Source: CAWGUU01 sp963825765 (GTDB lineage Bacteria; Actinomycetota; Acidimicrobiia; Acidimicrobiales; AC-14). From it: a stretch of 64,000 nt of DNA. How positions within the stretch are numbered: position 1 is the first letter of the stretch; the number at the start of each line of letters is the position of its first letter. The stretch spans positions 186,001-250,000 of the forward strand of contig CAWGUU010000003.1 in assembly GCA_963825765.1 (NCBI GenBank), written 5' to 3'. A program made the translations under genes and the position numbers. The notes beneath the pieces were generated by a model, which did no database searches, had not been told where the DNA came from, and saw nothing but the letters and a program-made list of their open reading frames with translations. This document shows positions 27,413 through 34,964 of this stretch, piece after piece.

Positions 27413-28541
27413 CGAGCCGACGCCGGCCATCAGGCTGCGGGAGGTCACCAAGCGGTTCCCCGGAGCCGACCGGGACGCGGTGGGCGGGCTCAGCCTCGAC
27501 GTCGCCAAGGGATCCACTGTCGCCCTCATCGGGCCGTCGGGCTGCGGCAAGACGACGACGCTCCGCATGATCAACCGGCTGGTGGAGCCCACGTCGGGCA
27601 CCATCGAGATCGAGGGCAAGGACGTCACTGCGACGCCGGTGGCCACCCTGCGGCGAGGCATCGGCTACGTCATCCAGCAGGTCGGCCTGTTCCCCCACCA
27701 GACGGTCGCCAAGAACATCGCCGCCGTCCCCAACGCCCTGGGCTGGGACAAGGCCCGCACCAAGGCCCGCATCGCCGAGCTGGCCACCCTCGTCGGGCTG
27801 GACGACTCCCTCCTCGACCGCTACCCCGACGAGCTGTCCGGCGGCCAGCAACAGCGGGTGGGCGTGGCCCGGGCGCTGGCCGCCGACCCGCCGGTGCTGC
27901 TGATGGACGAGCCCTTCGGCGCGGTGGACCCGGTCGTGCGGGGCCGGCTGCAGGACGAGCTGCTGGCCCTGCAGGCCCGCGTCCACAAGACGATCGTCCT
28001 GGTCACCCACGACCTCGACGAGGCCATCAAGCTGGCCGACCGCGTCGCCCTCATGAACGTGGGCGGGGTGCTCGAGCAGTACGCCACTCCCGACGAGCTG
28101 CTGCGGGCCCCGGCCAACGAGTTCGTGGAACGTTTCGTCGGGGAGGACCGCAGCATCCGTCGCCTCACGCTGGCCACAGTCGCCGACCTCCCGTTCGACG
28201 GTGGCCCGGTGGTGGAGTCCGGCGCGTCGGCCGACGAGGCCCGGGCGGCGATGGCCGCCCACCGCTCCGAGTGGTTCGGGATCACCGACGACGGGGTGTT
28301 CCTGGGGTGGGTGCCGGCCTCCGCGCTGGCCAACGGCCAGGACCGGTCGCTGGACCAGCTCCCCCGCTCGCTGCCGGCGGCCCAGGTGGAGGCCACGAGC
28401 ACCCTGCGCACGGCCATGGAGGTCATCATGACGTCGGACACGTCGGTGGCCGTCGTCGACGACGGCGGCCGGTTCGGCGGCGTCGTCACCCTGGAGCGCA
28501 TCCGCGCCGCGCTGGCCGACACGGGCACCCCGGCGGGATGA
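27405..28541 (+). CDS. Glycine betaine/choline-type ABC transporter ATP-binding protein with CBS region
   Basis: 378-aa ATPase of the OpuB/OsmV type that drives uptake of compatible solutes. Walker A GPSGCGKTT, signature LSGGQQQRVGVARAL, Walker B LLMDEPFGAVDP and the switch His in VTHDLDEAI are intact. The C-terminal ~110 residues form a CBS-like pair (EWFGITDDGVFLGWVPASAL; TSVAVVDDGGRFGGVVTLER) which in OpuA senses ionic strength. The GTG overlaps the DUF1697 stop by 8 nt and the stop overlaps the permease ATG by 4 nt. Confidence 0.93.
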   Translation: MTDEPTPAIRLREVTKRFPGADRDAVGGLSLDVAKGSTVALIGPSGCGKTTTLRMINRLVEPTSGTIEIEGKDVTATPVATLRRGIGYVIQQVGLFPHQTVAKNIAAVPNALGWDKARTKARIAELATLVGLDDSLLDRYPDELSGGQQQRVGVARALAADPPVLLMDEPFGAVDPVVRGRLQDELLALQARVHKTIVLVTHDLDEAIKLADRVALMNVGGVLEQYATPDELLRAPANEFVERFVGEDRSIRRLTLATVADLPFDGGPVVESGASADEARAAMAAHRSEWFGITDDGVFLGWVPASALANGQDRSLDQLPRSLPAAQVEATSTLRTAMEVIMTSDTSVAVVDDGGRFGGVVTLERIRAALADTGTPAG

Positions 28542-29215
28542 GCCTCGCCCAGGCCACCAACCCGATCATCCGGTGGGAGTACCTGGCCGACGAGTGGGAC
28601 CAGATCCAGACCGCCCTCGTCCAGCACGTCCAGCTCACCCTGCTGGCGGTGGCGCTGGGACTTGTGGTCGCGGCCGGGCTGGCCACGATCGCCCTGCGCA
28701 AACGGTGGACGGCGGGCCCGATCACCGCCTTCTCCGCCTTCCTCTACACGATACCGAGCGTCGCCCTCTTCGGGCTGCTGGTGCCGTACACGGGCCTCAG
28801 CCTGTCGACGGCGGTGATCCCCCTGGTCGGTTACACGCTGCTGGTGCTCGTCACGAGCATCCTGATCGGCTTCCGCTCGGTACCGGCGGCGGTGCGCGAC
28901 GCGGCCGAGGGTATGGGGCTGAGCCCGGCCCGGCGGGCGTTCACGGTGGAGCTGCCGCTGGCCGTGCCCTACATCGTCACCGGGATCCGGGTGGCGGCGG
29001 TGACGACGGTGGGCCTGGTGACGGTGGCCGCCATCATCGGCCAGGGCGGCCTCGGCCGGCTGATCCTCGACGGGCTGCGACGCACGTTCTGGACGCCGAT
29101 GACGGTGGGCGCGTCGCTGTCCATCCTGCTGGCGCTGACCTTCGACCTGGTCATCTGGGTCGTCGGCCGGGCTCTCACGCCCTGGACGCGGGTTCGGCGG
29201 GGGCAGCCGCGGTGA
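28538..29215 (+). CDS. Osmoprotectant ABC transporter permease 1
   Basis: 225-aa BPD-type inner-membrane permease with about six helices (VQLTLLAVALGLVVAAGLAT; SAFLYTIPSVALFGLLVPYT; PLVGYTLLVLVTSILIGF). The cytoplasmic loop RDAAEGMGLSPARRAFTVEL is the ATPase-contact EAA motif. ATG overlaps the ATPase stop and its own stop overlaps the next GTG (GTGA). Confidence 0.92.
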   Translation: MSLAQATNPIIRWEYLADEWDQIQTALVQHVQLTLLAVALGLVVAAGLATIALRKRWTAGPITAFSAFLYTIPSVALFGLLVPYTGLSLSTAVIPLVGYTLLVLVTSILIGFRSVPAAVRDAAEGMGLSPARRAFTVELPLAVPYIVTGIRVAAVTTVGLVTVAAIIGQGGLGRLILDGLRRTFWTPMTVGASLSILLALTFDLVIWVVGRALTPWTRVRRGQPR

Positions 29216-30048
29216 TCGGGGTCGCCGGCGGCTTGCTGGCTCAGGCCGGCGTGCCCATGGACATCGGCCTTTTCGAGTGGCTGTTCGACGCCGGCACGTG
29301 GACCGGCGCCGACGGGATCCTCTCGTCGCTGGGCGACACCGTCCGCCTGTGCGCGGCGGTGGTCGTGGTGGCGACCCTGCTGGCCGTCCCAGCGGCAGCG
29401 GCCCTGGGCCACCTGGGCAGGGGCGAGCTGGCGGCGCCGTGGTTCGTGAACGTCGGCCGGGCCGTCCCCACGTTCGCGGTGGCCGGACTCCTCGTCCCCA
29501 TCTCCCTGCGGTGGGGCTACGGCTTCGAGCCGTGGCCGATCTTCATCGCCCTGACCCTCCTGGCCGTGCCGCCGATCTTCCTCACCACCTACACCGCGGT
29601 GAAGGGGGTCGACCCGGTGGTGGTCGACGCCGCCCGGGGCATGGGGTTCGGCGACCGCCACGTGCTGCTGAAGGTGGAGATGGCCCTCGGCCTGACCGTC
29701 GTCCTCACCGGCGTCCGGGTCGCCGCGGTGCAGGTCGTGGCCACCGAGCCGCTGCGCGCGTTCCTCGGCGGCAACGGCCTCGGTCGCTACGTTCGCGACG
29801 GATTGGGGCAGAACAACGACACCCTGGTGCTCGGGGGTGCAATCCTGGTGGCGGCGCTGGCCCTGCTGACGGGGTTGGCGTTCACGGCATTCGAGCGCCT
29901 GGTGGTGCCGCGAGGGGTACGACGCCTCGGGCATGGCAGAAATCGACGATCAGGAGACGACCATGAACCAGATGCGAGCGCGAGGCGGGCTGGGCAAGCT
30001 GTTGATCCTGTTGGCAGTCTTCGGGCTGCTGACCGCGGCCTGCAGTAG
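29212..30048 (+). CDS. Osmoprotectant ABC transporter permease 2, with overlapping C-terminal tail
   Basis: 278-aa permease, second subunit of the same transporter. EAA loop DAARGMGFGDRHVLLKVEMA and helices such as LCAAVVVVATLLAVPAAAAL and LGGAILVAALALLTGLAF. After FERLVVPRGVRR the frame goes on for ~40 Arg/Gly-rich residues and overlaps the binding-protein gene by 86 nt; the tail has no family look, so the ancestral stop was probably lost. GTG overlaps the upstream stop by 4 nt. Confidence 0.88.
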   Translation: MIGVAGGLLAQAGVPMDIGLFEWLFDAGTWTGADGILSSLGDTVRLCAAVVVVATLLAVPAAAALGHLGRGELAAPWFVNVGRAVPTFAVAGLLVPISLRWGYGFEPWPIFIALTLLAVPPIFLTTYTAVKGVDPVVVDAARGMGFGDRHVLLKVEMALGLTVVLTGVRVAAVQVVATEPLRAFLGGNGLGRYVRDGLGQNNDTLVLGGAILVAALALLTGLAFTAFERLVVPRGVRRLGHGRNRRSGDDHEPDASARRAGQAVDPVGSLRAADRGLQ

Positions 30049-30895
30049 CGGCGACGACGGCGGATCGAGCACCGGCAGCACGCTGGAGGGCCCCAAGATC
30101 AAGATTCGGGGCCAGGACTTCAGTGAGTCGGCCACCATCGCCCAGGTCTACGGCCAGTACCTGAAGGCCGAGGGCTACAACACCGAGATCCTCACCCCTG
30201 CCGGCCAGCGCACCGAGGCCATCGCCGCCCTCAAGAAGGGCGACGTGAACCTCATCGTCGACTACATCGGTGGATCGGCAACCGCCCTGGTGCCCGACTC
30301 GCCGACCTCATCGAGCGCCGCAGAAGTCATCGCTGTCATCCGCCCGGCGTACTCGGCCATCGGCGCCACTGTCTTCGACTACTCGCCGGCGGTCGACGGC
30401 GACGCCTTCGTGGTCCGCGGGGACTCGCCGGCCACCAACATCTCCGACGTCGGCCCGCTCAACTACGTGTTCGGCGCCGGGGCGCAGTGCTTCGAGCCCA
30501 ACCGCACCCAGTGCTTCAAGGGCTACACCGAGGTCTACGCGATCACGTTCAGGGACACCAAGACGATCGAGTTCGGCCCCCTCCTGGGCGAGGCGCTGGC
30601 CGCCAACGAGGTCGACGCAGTCCAGTGGAACTCCACGGCGCCCCAGATCAAGGAGAAGGGCTTCAAGGTCCTCACCGACGACAAGGGCATCCACCCGGCG
30701 CAGAACATCGCTCCCATCGCCGCCAACGCCGTCGTCGGCGCCTACGGCGACGGGCTCAAGGCGGTCCTCAACGACCTGAGCTCCAAGATCACCACCGACG
30801 ACCTGATCGCCTGGAACGTCGAGACCGACCTCAAGAACCGCGAGCCCGACGACGTGGCCAAGGAGTGGCTGCAGAACAAGGGCATCATCTCGTAA
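29963..30895 (+). CDS. Osmoprotectant (glycine betaine/choline-type) substrate-binding lipoprotein
   Basis: 310-aa OpuAC-like binding protein. Signal peptide GKLLILLAVFGLLTAAC with lipobox Cys, then a Gly/Ser linker (SSGDDGGSSTGS) and the type 2 periplasmic-binding fold: KIKIRGQDFSESATIAQVYG, GQRTEAIAALKKGDVNLIVD and KEWLQNKGIIS at the end. ATG 29963 has AGGAG 7 nt upstream. It lies outside the membrane and hands substrate to the two permeases. Its stop is 1 nt from the frame-corrected end of the convergent HNH gene. Confidence 0.93.
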   Translation: MNQMRARGGLGKLLILLAVFGLLTAACSSGDDGGSSTGSTLEGPKIKIRGQDFSESATIAQVYGQYLKAEGYNTEILTPAGQRTEAIAALKKGDVNLIVDYIGGSATALVPDSPTSSSAAEVIAVIRPAYSAIGATVFDYSPAVDGDAFVVRGDSPATNISDVGPLNYVFGAGAQCFEPNRTQCFKGYTEVYAITFRDTKTIEFGPLLGEALAANEVDAVQWNSTAPQIKEKGFKVLTDDKGIHPAQNIAPIAANAVVGAYGDGLKAVLNDLSSKITTDDLIAWNVETDLKNREPDDVAKEWLQNKGIIS

Positions 30896-30896
30896 C

Positions 30897-32079
30897 TCAC
30901 GCGCCGACCGGCGCCTCGTGGAACGTCACCATCCACCAGTCGAGGCGTTCGCCCGACGGCGGGGTCCAGTTCCCGGTGATGGTCGCCTCGCCGTTCCCCG
31001 GCGGTGCCGGTCGGCCACAGCCCGTCAGCCGTCGGCCCTTGCGGTCGGTGAAGACCAGGCCGTCGGGGTCGTCGGCATTGCCCCGGATGTCGAATCGTGC
31101 CCTGGTGGTGGAGGCGATGATGATGGCTGCACAACGCCACCAGGTTCCAGGTGTCGGTGGGACCGCCGTCGAGCCAATGGACGATGTGGTGGATCTGCAA
31201 CCAGGCGGTGTGGTCGCAGCCCGGGACCCGACAGCCCCGGTCTCGTTCCTCGATCACCATGCGGGTGCGCTCGGGGACGATGCGCAGGGCCCGGCCCACG
31301 CTGACCGCCACCCCGTGGCGGTCGTGTTCGACGGTCTTGACCCGCCCGTCACAGCCCAGGTGGCGCAGCACGGCGTCGGGCAGGCCCGGGCCCAGGTGCA
31401 GGTTGCCGGTGCCGTCGGGGTGGAGGTGCACCACCACCGTCTGGGCGTCGTGATGGCCCCGGGTGGCGTGGTCGGCGGCCAGGGCCCGTTCGGCCACCGC
31501 CACCAGGGCGTCGGCCCACGACTCCAGCTTCTGGCGTTCCCGCTCCAAGCTCAGGGCCCGGGCGACCTTGGCCCCCTCCTCGGCCCCCAGGGTCCCCCAG
31601 CACCGCCACCAGCCGTCGTCGTCGTGGCCGAAGTCGACCCGGCGCCGCTCGGGCTCGGGTTCGGGCTTGTCGGCCTCGAACACATACTTGGACAGGACCC
31701 GCGACAGTTGGCTGACGGTGGCCTGGCGGGCGAACTCGGCCACGGAGGCATCGGCCGACGCCGGGGCGTGGCGACAGATCAGGGCCACCTGGTCCTCGCT
31801 CAGCTCCCCGGCCTCGAAGGCGGCCCGGGTCTGGGGCAGCTCACCCAGCCGCCGGGCCATGGAGACCAGCCGCTGAGCCCGCTTGGGCGACACCCCGCAC
31901 TTCCAGCCCACCCAGTGGCACGGCGAGAGGATGTCGGCCCCCTCCCACGACCCCGTGGCCAGCACGTCGGCGATCAGGCCGACCAGGCGGCCGGCGGCGG
32001 CGTTGGCCACCCCGCACACCTGGGCCACCTCGGCCTCCAGGGCCATGGCGGTGACCTCCCGCTCCGTCGCCGTGCTCAT
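30897..32079 (-). pseudogene. DUF222/HNH endonuclease domain protein (13E12 type), single frameshift
   Basis: DUF222 region from ALEAEVAQVCGVANAAAGRL onward, then the HNH motif CRVPGCDHTAWLQIHHIVHW ... LVALCSHHHRLHHQ. Directly after HHQGT one surplus base (about 31095-31098) throws the frame; the other frame goes on with FDIRGNADDPDGLVFTDRKG, GCGRPAPPGNGEATITGNWT and DWWMVTFHEAPVGA, then a stop at 30897, the usual family ending. Without the shift the ORF runs on antisense into the transporter gene to 30742. ATG 32079 lies 6 nt after a perfect TATGAT with a LexA box upstream, so a leaderless start is likely; ATG 32046 with a GGAGGT site 7 nt upstream is the alternative. The HNH core precedes the shift. 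Confidence 0.8.
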
Positions 32080-32085
32080 CCCTCC

Positions 32086-32091
32086 ATCATA
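32086..32091 (-). promoter_or_regulatory. -10 hexamer of the DUF222/HNH gene
   Basis: TATGAT on the minus strand, 6 nt before ATG 32079 and touching the LexA box. One mismatch to TATAAT. Confidence 0.55.
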
Positions 32092-32107
32092 TCGAACACG
32101 TGTTCGC
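32092..32107 (-). promoter_or_regulatory. LexA (SOS) box upstream of the DUF222/HNH gene
   Basis: TCGAAC-ACGT-GTTCG, fully symmetric in the core and spacer (CGAACACGTGTTCG is a perfect palindrome). It touches the -10 hexamer, so LexA would block the promoter. Confidence 0.9.
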
Positions 32108-32131
32108 CCACGCAAGGAACCTACGCGAGAT

Positions 32132-34834
32132 TCAGCTGTCGCTGTCAGGCTCGAGCGTCAGCGCCGCAGCCAGTTCCTCCCGACTTGAAAGGCCGAGCTT
32201 GCCGTAGATGTGGTTCAGGTGGTTGCCGACGGTTCGGATGGACAGGTACAGCCGATCGGCGATCTCCCGCTTGGTCAGGCCACGCGCCGCCAGCCCGGCC
32301 ACCTCGCGTTCCCTGGCCGTGAGCCAGCCAAGGGCCGGGTCCTCCGCCCCGGCTCTCAGCGCCGGGGTCATCACCCCCACGCAGGCCGCGGCCAGTCGTT
32401 TCGACCTCGCGAGGGAGAGCACCTGAGCGGAACGATCGCCGGCGCGGCGGTGGGCCTCGGATGCATCCGTCGCTGCTTCTGCGGCCAGGAGCAGCGCCCC
32501 GAGCTGGGCAAATCGGATGGCAGCCTCGTCCAGGCCCCCCCCGTCGCCCGCGACCACAGCCGAAGCGTGGGCGGCGTAGACCCCCACGATGGGGCCCTCG
32601 GCGTAGGAAGACGCCAGTCGTCGGGACACCGCGGGGGCGTCTCCCAATCGGACTACCGCGTGCAGACCCATCGCCTCGTAGCCGAAGTGGCCAAGCTCCG
32701 CCGCCTCGTCGGCGGCTGCCAGCGCAGTAGCCCGGGCGGCGGACTCGCGGCCGCCGGCGGCAGCGACCCATGCCCGGGCCAGACCGACCTCGAAGTCGTG
32801 GATGCGAACAGAGGGGTGACGGCGTTGCTCGCACTTGGCGAGAAGCTCCTGAGCCTCGATCGTGTGGCCCAGGAGCGCACTGGCATGGGCGGCAGAAGCG
32901 AGGCACCTGGTGAGGAAGGCGCCCGGATCGTGGGCCCGCAGCAGGGCGGCACCCTCCCGCAAGCGCTGAACGGCGGTCCCGGCGGCGCCTCGGGCCAGGG
33001 CCGCTCGCCCCATCAGCAGGGCCCACAGCCCGCGCAGGTCACTGGCGGGATGGGAAGCGACGATGTCGTAGACCCGGCTGGTCACCTCCTCCATCTCCTC
33101 GAGGCGGCCGGCCAACAACAAGGCGAGAACCTTGCCGGCGAGAAGCTTCCCCGCCAACTGCGGCTCGGCGGCCGAGAGCCGCTCGGCGGCAGCCAGACCC
33201 GCCGTCGCCTCGCTGATCGCCAGCTCGGCCTGGCCACACAGTCCCCAGGCGGGGACCGCAGCGATGAGCGCCCGAACCGACGCCCCGGTCCCGGGGCTCG
33301 ACCGGGCCAGCACCGCGGTGGCCGTCGCCAGTGCGTCCACGGCCCTGCCGTTGAACACGGCCAGGTAGGCCCGGTGGGCGGCCAGCTCATCGGCGGCCCC
33401 ACCGGGGGGCAGCCGTCGCTCAGTTCGCAGGAGGAGCTCGTCTGCCTCTCGGGCTCGGCCCAGACCCCAGAAAAGGTTCGAGGATGCGACGATCGTCTCC
33501 TCGACCACGTCTGGGCCGTCCTCGCCGGTAGAAAGGTCGTCGAGGGCTTGCTGAGCCTCCTGGAACCGGTCCTGCCAGTACAGCGACTGGGCGAGCGCCA
33601 TCCTCGCCTTCGACCCACCGCCGTCGTCTCGGGCGGCCCGAGCCAGCCGCTCGGCCAAGGGGTGGTCGGACAGCGCGCTGGCTCGACGAGCGGCGGCCAG
33701 GAGCAGCTCGTGGCTGACGGGTTCGCCGCTGTCGAGGCGCCAGCACGCGAGCCGCAGGGTGTCGTCGTCGCGGCGCGCGCCCGTGGCCGCCAGTCCATCG
33801 GCGAGCTCACCGAGCAGCGAGCGCCGGCGCATCCCGCCCAGCGCCGCTCGAAGGGTCTCGGCGTACACAGGGTGGCAAAGCCGGACCTGGGCGCGACGGC
33901 CGTCGTCGGCCACGACGAGGAGTCCGTTGGCCTCGAGTGAGTCCAGGGCGGAGGCGGACGCCATGCGAACGACGAGGCACGGTCCGACGGGCTCGGCCAG
34001 AGCCACGATGTCCAGGACCCGGCGCTCCTCGTCACTCAACTCACGGAGGCGGTCCTCCACGAGGTCCTCGAGGCGGCTCCCCCCACCAATCGATCCGCTC
34101 CACGACCACACGCCACCCCGCTCGGCCAGCGCACCCCGCTCCATGCCGCTCAGCAGGAGCTCTCGCAGGTACAGGACGTTCCCGGCGCTCATCTCCCACA
34201 GGCGATGCCTGGTGGCCGCGTCGACGTGGCCACCAAGGGCCACTTCCAGGAGGTCGTCCGTGTCAGTACGTGACAGCGGTTGGAGCTCCACTCGCTCGGC
34301 GAGGCCGTCCTTCCAAAGGGCGAGCAAGGGATCCGGCAGGCGCACCCCACCCCGCACAGTTGCCAGAACGAAGGCGGCGCCCGTCGTGGCCAGCAGGTGC
34401 GCCAGAGTGGCCGAGCGGTCGTCGAGCAGGTGGGCGTCATCGATGCCGACAACCAGAGGGGTGTCCGGACTCCGGCGACGAATCTCGCCCCCGGCCCGTT
34501 GCAGGACGTCGAGTGCGGCCATGGGCGATTCGGCGGCCACTGGCAGCAGATGGGCGAAGGCCCCAAACGGGATGGCAGAGGCAGCACGCGTCGCCGCCAC
34601 CCACGCGGTGGTCCTGCCCTTGGCCTCCGCAAGTCGTAGGGCCTCGGTCGCCAGCCGGGTCTTCCCGACCCCGGGTGGACCGGAGAGGACGACGCCGCCC
34701 AAGGCGTCCGCCGCCAATGCCGCCTCGATCGAATGGAGCTCGTCGCTGCGTCCGACCAGGGGCAGTTCCGACTGCCGTGCCGCCGTTGACACGCCCCTGA
34801 GCGTAACCCCGCGGGGCCCAGCCCCGGCAGGCAT
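32132..34834 (-). CDS. LuxR-family regulator of the LAL type (MalT-like ATPase)
   Basis: 900 aa. N-terminal AAA-type ATPase (PLVGRSDELHSIEAALAADA; Walker A SGPPGVGKTRLATEAL near residue 50; VVGIDDAHLLDDRSATLAHL as Walker B), a long helical middle part with TPR-like repeats, and a C-terminal LuxR helix-turn-helix (LTAREREVAGLAARGLTKRE; IADRLYLSIRTVGNHLNHIY). LAL regulators are large activators often tied to sugar or secondary metabolism. ATG 34834 is taken; GTG 34792 (STAARQSELPLVGRSDEL) is equally plausible. It is divergent from the metallopeptidase, with a perfect palindrome between, and ends 25 nt from the LexA box of the HNH gene. Confidence 0.9.
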   Translation of the reverse strand: MPAGAGPRGVTLRGVSTAARQSELPLVGRSDELHSIEAALAADALGGVVLSGPPGVGKTRLATEALRLAEAKGRTTAWVAATRAASAIPFGAFAHLLPVAAESPMAALDVLQRAGGEIRRRSPDTPLVVGIDDAHLLDDRSATLAHLLATTGAAFVLATVRGGVRLPDPLLALWKDGLAERVELQPLSRTDTDDLLEVALGGHVDAATRHRLWEMSAGNVLYLRELLLSGMERGALAERGGVWSWSGSIGGGSRLEDLVEDRLRELSDEERRVLDIVALAEPVGPCLVVRMASASALDSLEANGLLVVADDGRRAQVRLCHPVYAETLRAALGGMRRRSLLGELADGLAATGARRDDDTLRLACWRLDSGEPVSHELLLAAARRASALSDHPLAERLARAARDDGGGSKARMALAQSLYWQDRFQEAQQALDDLSTGEDGPDVVEETIVASSNLFWGLGRAREADELLLRTERRLPPGGAADELAAHRAYLAVFNGRAVDALATATAVLARSSPGTGASVRALIAAVPAWGLCGQAELAISEATAGLAAAERLSAAEPQLAGKLLAGKVLALLLAGRLEEMEEVTSRVYDIVASHPASDLRGLWALLMGRAALARGAAGTAVQRLREGAALLRAHDPGAFLTRCLASAAHASALLGHTIEAQELLAKCEQRRHPSVRIHDFEVGLARAWVAAAGGRESAARATALAAADEAAELGHFGYEAMGLHAVVRLGDAPAVSRRLASSYAEGPIVGVYAAHASAVVAGDGGGLDEAAIRFAQLGALLLAAEAATDASEAHRRAGDRSAQVLSLARSKRLAAACVGVMTPALRAGAEDPALGWLTAREREVAGLAARGLTKREIADRLYLSIRTVGNHLNHIYGKLGLSSREELAAALTLEPDSDS

Positions 34835-34848
34835 TTTCTGCTCGAAAA

Positions 34849-34868
34849 ATGAGTCCCCCGGGACTCAT
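34849..34868. promoter_or_regulatory. Perfect palindrome in the divergent regulator-peptidase gap
   Basis: ATGAGTCCC-CC-GGGACTCAT: 9-bp perfect arms with a 2-nt spacer, 15 nt before the LAL regulator start and 97 nt before the peptidase start. Placement and symmetry suggest an operator bound by the LAL regulator or another dimeric factor; a hairpin terminator is less likely as no T-run follows on either side. Confidence 0.55.
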
Positions 34869-34964
34869 GACCGGGCGGCCCCTTTTTGGGTCCAATGTCC
34901 TCGACAGCGACAACCGCGCCGGGTCCGACATGGCCGGGCGCACGGACCACTGGGAGACAGCGCC

